This document shows positions 1-5,307 of a stretch of 7,552 nt of DNA, piece after piece. Made by a program: the position numbers and the translations under genes. Positions within the stretch are counted from its first letter, which is position 1. The number at the start of each line of letters is the position of its first letter. Origin of the DNA: Chlamydiia bacterium. Its GTDB lineage: Bacteria; Chlamydiota; Chlamydiia; Chlamydiales; SM23-39. The stretch covers positions 1 to 7,552 of the forward strand of contig JACQAR010000062.1 of the NCBI GenBank assembly GCA_016194825.1, read 5' to 3'. Below the pieces are notes generated by a model. That model was not told the DNA's origin, searched no databases, and saw nothing but the letters and a program-made list of their open reading frames with translations.

Positions 1-104
1 GAGCCCGTCTGCATCGCTCAACTTATTCAAGTTGAGCTGCTTCGACGCCGGCTTCGCCTGGCTCAAAATCGGGGCGCCTCCTTGGCATCTCCCGATTTTT
101 GAAT
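1..104. repeat. Hairpin-rich intergenic DNA at the left edge, possibly a repeat remnant
   Basis: No gene is visible here. There are two strong stem-loops. The first is a 9-bp stem (16-24 with 29-37, gctcaactt/aagttgagc) with a 4-nt loop, and an outer pairing of gagcc (1-5) with ggctc (60-64). The second is a 9-bp stem (65-73 with 91-99, aaaatcggg/cccgatttt). The stretch is more GC-rich than the 110-170 region beside it. It may be the truncated end of a dispersed repeat or a transcription-end structure for a gene to the left of the window; this sequence cannot distinguish them. Confidence 0.35.
65..101 (+). terminator. Terminator-like hairpin
   Basis: The arms aaaatcggg (65-73) and cccgatttt (91-99) pair perfectly, with a small inner gcc/ggc pairing in the loop, and the right arm runs into a short T-run. 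It would suit termination of a gene entering from the left, but that gene is outside the window and the T-run is short and partly inside the stem. Confidence 0.3.
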
Positions 105-120
105 CTCTCTCAGTATAAAT

Positions 121-149
121 GAGACAATTTTTTCTATCAAGATTACAAT
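121..149 (+). promoter_or_regulatory. Candidate sigma70-type promoter for the 172-561 gene
   Basis: GAGACA (121-126, four of six matches to TTGACA) is followed after a 17-nt spacer by TACAAT (144-149, five of six matches to TATAAT). Transcription would start near 156, just upstream of the gagagga ribosome-binding site at 161-167 and the ATG at 172. Assigned by eye only. Confidence 0.4.
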
Positions 150-171
150 TGAATTTAAACGAGAGGATATT

Positions 172-561
172 ATGGCGGCAAATGTAAGTGGAGCTAAGTA
201 TATTAAAATTCCCGCTCAGAGTGCACGTGATGAAATAAACCAAATTGCTTGGCGCGAAAAAAACAGAGAGAAGGCTTTGGCTGTATTTGAGAAATATGTA
301 GAGAATGGAACTTTTAATTTGGAGACTGCAAGAGAATGTACCATAGGGGCTGCTCAGGCGATAGCGGCTGAATTTGAGATTAAAGGAGATCCGGTCCCAG
401 CTAAAGTTGAGGAATTTTATCGTTTATACCCACACACGAGTTCCAGGAGTGGTTATATCACGGAACAGGTTCCGAAGCGCCCTGACCGCTACGTCGGGGA
501 GTCTAGAGAGTGGGGTGGTCACACATGGTGTGTCCAGACGCGCAGGAACGAGTTCATGTAA
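172..561 (+). CDS. Hypothetical protein, 129 aa, family not recognised
   Basis: I do not recognise this protein. The start is supported by a gagagga ribosome-binding site (161-167) a few bases upstream and by a plausible promoter. There is no signal peptide or membrane segment, so it is probably cytoplasmic. Residues 1-85 look like a charged, mainly helical domain (Ala/Glu/Lys-rich, for example REKNREKALAVFEKY at 29-43, then ARECTIGAAQAIAAEFE at 53-69). Residues 86-129 differ in character: Gly/Arg/Trp-rich, with VGESREWGGHTW at 108-119, encoded by visibly more GC-rich DNA. That change may be a domain boundary, a fusion, or a frameshift that replaced the native C-terminus. The gene reads toward the duplicated icd tail and stops 20 bp before it, so it would be the downstream neighbour of icd (convergent with it) in the chromosome before the cassette arrived. 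Confidence 0.55.
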   Translation: MAANVSGAKYIKIPAQSARDEINQIAWREKNREKALAVFEKYVENGTFNLETARECTIGAAQAIAAEFEIKGDPVPAKVEEFYRLYPHTSSRSGYITEQVPKRPDRYVGESREWGGHTWCVQTRRNEFM

Positions 562-581
562 AAGTTAAGATTCGGGTATTG

Positions 582-771
582 CTACCCCTCCGCAGACGAA
601 TACCACGGCTTGCCGTCCATTAGGTAGAGAAATTCTGACTTAAAGACATCCATCTGGACATGGTCGAAGGCGTGGAGCACTTGGATGACGTCGTGTTGGG
701 AGACCCCATTACCTGAATCAGAAAGGAAACGGCAGCGCCATTGCTCGACGCAAACAGTCTCGGGCTGCCCC
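582..771 (-). pseudogene. Detached duplicate of the icd 3' end (left repeat copy)
   Basis: On the minus strand this encodes the final 62 residues of isocitrate dehydrogenase (residues 416-477 of the intact protein, starting GQPETVC and ending YSSAEG) plus the TAG stop at 582-584. The direct repeat itself includes base 581. Against the intact copy there are two differences. 605 (a against c at 1578) changes the Gly of the PGYS motif to Trp. 711 (a against g at 1684) is synonymous. Upstream of 771 the frame runs into unrelated DNA, giving an open chimeric ORF to 884 that has no catalytic domain and is unlikely to be a functional gene. The Trp suggests this copy is the one under relaxed selection, since Gly fits the family C-terminus. 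Confidence 0.88.
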
Positions 772-789
772 CCTCTTGTGGTTGTATGG

Positions 790-817
790 TTGACACTGTC
801 GTCTGAATTCGTATAAA
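790..817 (+). promoter_or_regulatory. Near-consensus promoter for the toxin-antitoxin operon
   Basis: TTGACA (790-795, perfect -35) and TATAAA (812-817, five of six -10) are separated by 16 nt. The predicted start near 824 gives a leader of about 97 nt before the toxin ATG at 921. It lies only 18 bp inside the left repeat junction and reads into the cassette, so the module appears to carry its own promoter. A second TTGACA at 878-883 has no -10 at normal spacing (the next candidate, tataag at 907-912, is 23 nt away). Confidence 0.6.
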
Positions 818-863
818 ATCTTTTGTTTCGGAGAACAATTCGCATCATCACAGAGTGATTACG

Positions 864-907
864 TTGTCTATACGCGCTTGACAAGTGGTTTGCAAGATAT
901 GTCCACT
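864..907. promoter_or_regulatory. Possible operator region upstream of the toxin gene
   Basis: Two short inverted repeats lie in the leader between the promoter and the toxin start: ttgtc (864-868) with gacaa (880-884), and agtgg (884-888) with ccact (903-907). Type II antitoxins of this kind usually autorepress by binding palindromes near the promoter, which makes these candidates. The 5-bp arms are short enough to occur by chance. Confidence 0.2.
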
Positions 908-920
908 ATAAGGTACGCTG

Positions 921-1268
921 ATGGAAAAATGCCACTATCAGGTTTCGAAAGATCCTAGTTTCGATGAATGGCTACACAATCAGCCGGAATGTGTACAGGT
1001 GCAGGTTTTGAAGCGCCTATTGAAGATCGAGATGTATGGACATTTTGGAGATCATAGGTCGGTTTCGGACTATGAAAAGGGGCATTTAAAGAATGCAGTA
1101 TGGGAGTTGCGTTGGGCAAATGGGAAACGAGTATACTATGCCTATATCCCAGAAAAGAGAATTTTGTTGCTCCTAGGAGGGAATAAAAATGGCCAAGATC
1201 AAGACATTTCGGAAGCGAAGAACATTTTCCTCAAGGCCATCAAAGTTGGCCCGAAAAAGAAGAGATAA
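921..1268 (+). CDS. HigB/RelE-superfamily toxin (addiction module killer protein)
   Basis: This 115-aa protein looks like the toxin of a type II toxin-antitoxin pair of the RelE/ParE superfamily, in the HigB-like 'addiction module killer protein' group. Family members are generally ribosome-dependent mRNA endonucleases; this activity is inferred here. Visible family features in order are FDEWL (14-18), a basic helix RLLKIE (32-37), the GHFGDHRSV stretch (40-48), VWELRW (60-65), the strand GKRVYYAYI (68-76) and ILLLLGGNKNGQDQDI (81-96), ending in the usual C-terminal helix. The C-terminus PKKKR is basic. The size is normal for the family. A taagg motif at 909-913 gives modest ribosome-binding support. 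The toxin precedes the antitoxin, the HigBA order, and its last 80 nt overlap the antitoxin gene in another frame. I leave the symbol blank because the subfamily is not certain. Confidence 0.82.
   Translation: MEKCHYQVSKDPSFDEWLHNQPECVQVQVLKRLLKIEMYGHFGDHRSVSDYEKGHLKNAVWELRWANGKRVYYAYIPEKRILLLLGGNKNGQDQDISEAKNIFLKAIKVGPKKKR
1174..1180 (+). promoter_or_regulatory. Strong ribosome-binding site inside the toxin gene, fixing the antitoxin start
   Basis: The motif taggagg lies 8 nt before the ATG at 1189, inside the toxin coding sequence. It is the best Shine-Dalgarno match near any start in the window. It argues that the antitoxin begins at 1189 despite the long overlap, and that antitoxin translation can start independently of toxin termination. 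Confidence 0.65.
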
Positions 1269-1554
1269 ATCTTACGATATCTCGCTACGCGAAGATCGTA
1301 ACATAGAGCCACTGCATGCGGCTGAAAAGCTGCAGGATATTCATCTCATTGGAACGGCTGTGATGCAGTGTTTGATTGCAAACGATCCGGATGGTGCTAT
1401 GGATGCCATTGAAAGCCACTTAGAAGCGATGAATCTATCTCGGTTTCTGAAACAAGCCAAAATCCCGCGCTCTACCATGTATAAGCTATTCAAAACGAAG
1501 AACCCAACAATCAAAACATTAGCGAAAATTGTATCTACTGCACATAGTCAGTAG
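1189..1554 (+). CDS. HTH antitoxin of the HigA-like / addiction module antidote type
   Basis: This 121-aa protein is the probable antitoxin partner of the upstream toxin, binding it and the operon's own promoter region. The C-terminal part (about 78-112) reads as a helix-turn-helix of the antidote family: SRFLKQAKIPRSTMYKLF (84-101) followed by NPTIKTLAKIV (105-115). A helical segment at 43-80 (KLQDIHLIGTAVMQCLIAND, 47-66) precedes it. Residues 1-26 are unusually basic (RKRR at 8-11, ARKRR at 21-25) and form an N-terminal extension relative to the roughly 100-aa proteins usual for the family. Most of this extension is encoded in the 80-nt overlap with the toxin. The strong taggagg site at 1174-1180 supports the start. 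The protein ends shortly after the HTH; relatives usually continue several residues further. Its TAG stop (1552-1554) takes its last base from the duplicated icd segment, so the junction may have trimmed the C-terminus. Confidence 0.75.
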   Translation: MAKIKTFRKRRTFSSRPSKLARKRRDKSYDISLREDRNIEPLHAAEKLQDIHLIGTAVMQCLIANDPDGAMDAIESHLEAMNLSRFLKQAKIPRSTMYKLFKTKNPTIKTLAKIVSTAHSQ

Positions 1555-1744
1555 CTACCCCTCCGCAGACGAATACCCCGGCTTGCCGTCCATTAGGTAG
1601 AGAAATTCTGACTTAAAGACATCCATCTGGACATGGTCGAAGGCGTGGAGCACTTGGATGACGTCGTGTTGGGAGACCCCATTGCCTGAATCAGAAAGGA
1701 AACGGCAGCGCCATTGCTCGACGCAAACAGTCTCGGGCTGCCCC
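1554..1744. repeat. Right copy of the 191-bp direct repeat (3' end of intact icd)
   Basis: It matches 581-771 at a constant offset of 973 bp with 189 of 191 identities. Similarity stops abruptly at both ends: 1553 (a) against 580 (t) on the left, and 1745 (t) against 772 (c) on the right. This copy continues in frame into the rest of icd. The sharp ends with near-identity inside indicate a recent duplication, or homogenisation between the copies. Confidence 0.95.
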
Positions 1745-2988
1745 TCGGGCCAGACGCGCACCCCGCGGTTGGTGATCATTTTGAGCCTGAGTGGGCCGAT
1801 ATTGATGTGCTGGATTCTGGAAAAAAATTGTTCCAGTGTCCCTTTGTGGTAGATGAAAACATCCACCCCGATCAAAGAGCGCTTAGTGGTTGAAGGAATA
1901 TGTGGATGAGAGGGGAGAGACGTCTTCGGTTTATAGACAACAGGTTTGAGTTTTTCTGGTTTCTTCCCCAAACAAGCAACAACAGCTTGAGCAAACTCGT
2001 CAGTCCCCACTTTTTTCTTGCTGGTTCCCTCTTTGTAGATGTCGTAGGTATGTATGCCCTCTTCCAGAGTGCGCAGCCAGGCATTGTGGATGGTCGTTGC
2101 GACATCGACCTGGCCCACGTGAACGAGCATTTGGATTGCGGCGAGGAGAAGCCCAGAGGGGTTGGCCACATTTTGCCCTGCCCGACGCGGAGCCGATCCG
2201 TGGATCGCCTCAAACATCGCCCCTTTAGCGCCAATGTTAGCCGAACCTGCTAAGCCAACTGAGCCGGCGATTTGGGCCGCTACGTCCGAGAGAATATCGC
2301 CATAGAGATTCGGCATCACGATCACGTCAAAGATTTCTGGTGTGTCGGCGAGCTTGGCAGCGCCGATATCCACGATCCAGTGTTCATTGATGATATCGGC
2401 GTACTCCTTGGCGATCTCATCAAACACTTTATGGAACAGCCCATCGGAGAATTTCATGATGTTGTCTTTGCTAAAACAGGTCACTTTTTTGCGACCCATT
2501 TGCCTGGCGTATTCAAAAGCGTAACGGATGATGTTTTCCGATCCCACCCGAGAAATGATCTTGAGCGAGGCGCATACGTCGGGTGTCTGGCGGTATTCTA
2601 TGCCTGCGTAGAGATCTTCTTCGTTCTCGCGCACGATGACGACGTCCATCTCGGGATGTTTGGTGTCGACAAAAGGGAAATAGGAGATGCAGGGGCGGAC
2701 ATTGGCATAGAGGCCAAGTGTTGTGCGGATCGTGACGTTGAGACTCTTAAACCCTCCACCTTGCGGAGTGGTGATCGGTGCCTTGAGAAAGGCCTTGGTG
2801 TTGCGGATCGTGTCCCACATTGCGGGGTCGATGCCGGTGGAGAAGCCTTTGAGGTAGAGCTTCTCTCCAATCTCGATGGGATGGATCTCAAGACTGGCTC
2901 CTGCTGCACGCAGAACGTGGAGAGTCGCCTTCATGATCTCGGGACCAATCCCGTCTCCCTCAGCGACTGCAATGGGTATTTTGGTCAT
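1555..2988 (-). CDS. icd: NADP-dependent isocitrate dehydrogenase
   Basis: It catalyses oxidative decarboxylation of isocitrate to 2-oxoglutarate in the TCA cycle, in the cytoplasm. The 477-aa length and the extra C-terminal domain place it with the long IDH type known from Alphaproteobacteria such as Rickettsia and from Thermus, rather than the roughly 416-aa E. coli type. Visible motifs are IAVAEGDGIGPEI (6-18), the isocitrate-binding stretch SLNVTIRTTLGLYANVRP (82-99), VRENEEDLYAGIEYR (119-133), the Lys-containing DNIMKFSDG (175-183), the metal-binding NLYGDILSD (227-235), and the coenzyme-binding stretch from 260 to 280 (EAIHGSAPRRAGQNVANP). The C-terminal domain has GVDVFI (374-379), LKMITNRGVRVWPEG (402-416) and WRCRF (426-430). 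NADP rather than NAD use is assumed from the subfamily. It is divergent from kdsD, and its stop directly abuts the antitoxin stop. Chlamydiaceae lack this enzyme; environmental chlamydiae can have it. Confidence 0.93.
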   Translation of the reverse strand: MTKIPIAVAEGDGIGPEIMKATLHVLRAAGASLEIHPIEIGEKLYLKGFSTGIDPAMWDTIRNTKAFLKAPITTPQGGGFKSLNVTIRTTLGLYANVRPCISYFPFVDTKHPEMDVVIVRENEEDLYAGIEYRQTPDVCASLKIISRVGSENIIRYAFEYARQMGRKKVTCFSKDNIMKFSDGLFHKVFDEIAKEYADIINEHWIVDIGAAKLADTPEIFDVIVMPNLYGDILSDVAAQIAGSVGLAGSANIGAKGAMFEAIHGSAPRRAGQNVANPSGLLLAAIQMLVHVGQVDVATTIHNAWLRTLEEGIHTYDIYKEGTSKKKVGTDEFAQAVVACLGKKPEKLKPVVYKPKTSLPSHPHIPSTTKRSLIGVDVFIYHKGTLEQFFSRIQHINIGPLRLKMITNRGVRVWPEGQPETVCVEQWRCRFLSDSGNGVSQHDVIQVLHAFDHVQMDVFKSEFLYLMDGKPGYSSAEG

Positions 2989-3058
2989 GATAGCCGGAGT
3001 GTATGATATTTTTTAGAAGACTTCAAGGTGCAGACAATTTAAGCTAGAGCCAAGGTGT
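2989..3058. promoter_or_regulatory. Divergent icd/kdsD intergenic region with candidate promoters
   Basis: Seventy bases separate the two divergent starts. For icd (minus strand), TTGTCT (3032-3037 on the complement) and TAAAAA (3010-3015) are 16 nt apart, giving a short leader. For kdsD (plus strand), TATGAT at 3002-3007 is a good -10, but no convincing -35 is present at 17 nt. Neither gene has a strong Shine-Dalgarno: icd has none obvious, and kdsD has aagg at 3052-3055, only 3 nt before the ATG. Confidence 0.3.
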
Positions 3059-4015
3059 ATGCTGCGGGAACTTTTTGAAGAACAACGGACTCTTTTGGAT
3101 CGTTTCTTCCAGTCTCTCGATTTCGATGCGGCTTTGCAAGTATTTGACAAGCTCTTGTCTTGCAAAGGCGTCATCCACCTCTCCGGCGTGGGCAAAAGCG
3201 GCCACATCGCCCAGAAAATCGCGACCACTCTCTCTTCTACAGGAACGCGAGCCATTTTTTTATCCTCCGCTCATGCACTCCATGGAGATATCGGTCTTGT
3301 TTCAAAGGAAGATATTTTCTGGTTTTTGAGTAAAAGTGGAGAGTCGCAAGAGCTCATCGACCTCCTGCCGCATATCCAGCAAAGGGGAGTGTTCACCATC
3401 GGCTGCACCTCCCACCCGAAGTCGCGCTTGGCGAAAGCGTGCGATCTCGCTATGCCTCTTGTGATCCAGAAAGAGCTGTGTCCCTATGATCTGGTCCCAA
3501 CGACCTCCACTGCCGCGCAGCTGATTTTTGGCGACTGCATGGCGATTGCCCTGATGCGAGCCAAGGGATTTTCTCGCAGCGCATTTGCGGCCAACCATCC
3601 CGCCGGTTTTTTGGGGCGGAAAAGCACTCTCAAAATCTCCGATCTCATGCTCAAAGAAAAAGAGCTCCCCCTTTGCCAGCCAGAACAGATGCTCATTGAA
3701 TTGCTGCACGAGCTCTCTTCAAAGCGCTGCGGGTGTCTTCTCGTCATAGATAAAGACCAAAAACTGCTGGGAATCTTCACCGATGGCGACCTCAGACGAG
3801 CGATTGAAAAAAAGGGAGCCGAAGCGCTCCACCAAAAAATGTCCGATCTGATGAATCCTCGCCCCAAAACATCGACCGAAGAGCGCCTCGCCTTTGAGGC
3901 CGTGCGACTCATGGAAGAAGATCCCAAGCACCCCATCACTGTTTTGCCTATTCTTCGGGAGCAAAAGATCGTAGGACTTTTAAAAATGCACGATATTTTA
4001 CAAACAGGACTCTAA
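3059..4015 (+). CDS. kdsD: Arabinose-5-phosphate isomerase, KdsD/KpsF family
   Basis: It interconverts D-ribulose-5-phosphate and D-arabinose-5-phosphate, the first committed step toward Kdo for the lipid A/LPS inner core, in the cytoplasm. An N-terminal SIS sugar-isomerase domain (about 30-185) carries SGVGKSGH (42-49), HGDIG (75-79), SKSGES (91-96), KELCP (138-142), PTTSTA (147-152) and the active-site His region NHPAG (179-183). Two CBS domains follow: about 195-250, with GIFTDGDLRRA at 238-248, and about 262-318, ending LLKMHDIL at 307-314. The 318 aa are close to the 328 aa of E. coli KdsD, with a shorter N-terminus. An in-frame stop at 3014-3016 and the absence of any other start codon between it and 3059 fix the start. 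The nhaD gene starts 5 nt downstream of its stop, indicating one transcript. The kpsF name is also used for this family. Confidence 0.93.
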   Translation: MLRELFEEQRTLLDRFFQSLDFDAALQVFDKLLSCKGVIHLSGVGKSGHIAQKIATTLSSTGTRAIFLSSAHALHGDIGLVSKEDIFWFLSKSGESQELIDLLPHIQQRGVFTIGCTSHPKSRLAKACDLAMPLVIQKELCPYDLVPTTSTAAQLIFGDCMAIALMRAKGFSRSAFAANHPAGFLGRKSTLKISDLMLKEKELPLCQPEQMLIELLHELSSKRCGCLLVIDKDQKLLGIFTDGDLRRAIEKKGAEALHQKMSDLMNPRPKTSTEERLAFEAVRLMEEDPKHPITVLPILREQKIVGLLKMHDILQTGL

Positions 4016-4020
4016 AACTT

Positions 4021-5283
4021 ATGGATATGGCCTATTTTTGGATTTTGATGATCTTTGCGATCGGATACGTCGCCATCATTTTCGAACATCCGATCAAAAT
4101 CAATAAGACTGCTTCCGCTCTTTTGATGGCAGTGCTCGCTTGGATGGTCCTTTTCTTGCTCCCCGGTGAATGGAATCACCATCTCGGAGAAAAACTCAAT
4201 GAAGTGAGTCAGATCATCTTTTTCTTGATGGGGGCGATGACCTTGGTGGAACTGGTTGACTCCCATAGAGGCTTCAAACTCATCACCGATTTAATACAGA
4301 CCAATTCGAAGAAAAAACTCCTTTGGATTTTAGGTTTTGCTACGTTTTTTCTATCAGCTGTTCTCGATAACCTCACCACCACAATCGTGATGGTCTCTTT
4401 GTTGAGAAAAATTGTTCCTGAAGCCAAAGATCGTATGCTGTTGGGATCGATGGTGGTGATCGCGGCCAATGCAGGCGGAGCCTGGACTCCCATTGGCGAT
4501 GTGACGACGACCATGCTCTGGATCAACGGCAACATCTCCACGGCAGCCATCATGCATGCGCTTTTCCTGCCCAGTCTGTTTTCGCTCATCGTCGCCCTCA
4601 TTTTGCTCGGATTTGGCTTGAAAGGAAACTACCCAAAAGCGATCCGTTTGGCGCACGTAGAAGAAGTACAGCCAGGGGGACGTGTCGTTTTTGCTTTAGG
4701 GATCGGCTCTCTCATCTTTGTTCCTATTTTTAAAACGCTGACAGGCTTGCCTCCTTACATGGGCATTTTGATCAGCTTGGGATTTCTCTGGCTCGTGACC
4801 GATCTGATGCATGGAAAGCACGAAGAGAGAAAGGCGCTGCGCATTCCCCAAATCCTGACGCGGATTGATACGAGCGGCGTCCTTTTTTTCTTAGGAATTT
4901 TGCTCTGCATCCACGCTTTGGATGTGGCAGGGCTATTGCAGAGTTTGGCGCAGTTTCTCGATCAACACATCCAGAGCTTCCCCGTGGTTGCCACTCTCAT
5001 CGGAATCATCTCCGCTGTGATTGACAACGTGCCTCTTGTCGCAGCAAGCATGGGGATGTACGATTTGGCCAGTCATCCAGTCGATTCTTTTTTGTGGCAA
5101 ATGATTGCCTACTGCGCTGGTACGGGCGGGAGCATTTTGATCATTGGTTCTGCTGCTGGCGTGGCTCTGATGGGGATGGAGAAAATCGATTTCCTATGGT
5201 ATTTGCGAAAAGTCAGCCTAGTAGCACTCGTTAGTTACTTGAGTGGCGTGGGCTTCTATCTTTTGCAGCAAATGTTCTTTTGA
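4021..5283 (+). CDS. nhaD: NhaD-type Na+/H+ antiporter
   Basis: This 420-aa inner-membrane protein belongs to the NhaD group of the ArsB/NhaD ion-transporter superfamily, which exports Na+ (or Li+) in exchange for protons. Hydrophobic segments run throughout, for example 5-21, 31-47, 63-78, 100-115, 180-200, 222-238, 246-260, 285-300, 322-340 and 398-418. Polar residues typical of NhaD are in place: S112 with D116-N117 (SAVLDNLTTT), N150 in NAGGAWTPIGD, D160 with T162-T163 in GDVTTTM, S331 with D335-N336 (SAVIDNVP), and S371 within GTGGSILIIGSAAG. The spacing of these residues agrees with positions I recall as important in Vibrio cholerae NhaD. An agga motif at 4006-4009 lies 11 nt before the start; ATG at 4027 is an alternative. 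It follows kdsD by 5 nt and converges with the porin gene across the foldback element. Confidence 0.92.
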   Translation: MDMAYFWILMIFAIGYVAIIFEHPIKINKTASALLMAVLAWMVLFLLPGEWNHHLGEKLNEVSQIIFFLMGAMTLVELVDSHRGFKLITDLIQTNSKKKLLWILGFATFFLSAVLDNLTTTIVMVSLLRKIVPEAKDRMLLGSMVVIAANAGGAWTPIGDVTTTMLWINGNISTAAIMHALFLPSLFSLIVALILLGFGLKGNYPKAIRLAHVEEVQPGGRVVFALGIGSLIFVPIFKTLTGLPPYMGILISLGFLWLVTDLMHGKHEERKALRIPQILTRIDTSGVLFFLGILLCIHALDVAGLLQSLAQFLDQHIQSFPVVATLIGIISAVIDNVPLVAASMGMYDLASHPVDSFLWQMIAYCAGTGGSILIIGSAAGVALMGMEKIDFLWYLRKVSLVALVSYLSGVGFYLLQQMFF

Positions 5284-5307
5284 CTCAGTCTGAGATATTA
5301 GACCTCT

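Larger units (their letters stand above)
581..1744. mobile_element. Putative toxin-antitoxin cassette bounded by a duplicated icd 3' end
   Basis: Direct repeats of 191 bp (581-771 and 1554-1744) bracket 782 bp of unique DNA (772-1553) holding a strong promoter, a toxin gene and an antitoxin gene. One repeat plus the unique part is 973 bp, the size of the unit that recombination between the repeats would excise. In this model the left repeat is joined to the chromosome downstream of icd, and the right repeat completes the intact icd reading frame. This is the geometry of elements that integrate into the 3' end of a target gene and carry a replacement end. No integrase, transposase or terminal inverted repeat is seen inside, so mobility is inferred, not shown. 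Alternatives are a remnant of a larger island whose integrase has been lost, or a local duplication unrelated to site-specific integration. Confidence 0.45.

Noticed and set aside
534..544. Eleven-base match (ccagacgcgca) to icd at 1750-1760, close to the repeat edge
   Set aside because: Matches of this length are expected several times by chance in a window of this size, and the flanking bases do not continue the similarity, so it is not counted as part of the duplication.
423..562. Possible tRNA or structured RNA in the GC-rich end of the first gene
   Set aside because: Small palindromes are present, but no cloverleaf, T-loop or CCA end can be built, so it is kept as coding sequence.
878..912. 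Second toxin promoter from TTGACA (878) and tataag (907)
   Set aside because: The 23-nt spacing is far from the usual 16-18; the promoter at 790-817 is much better.
2272..3006. Long plus-strand open frame (244 codons) opposite icd
   Set aside because: It lies antisense to a well-conserved icd gene, whose codon pattern leaves the opposite strand open; the translation resembles no protein family and is rich in Asp/His/Val as expected of a shadow frame.
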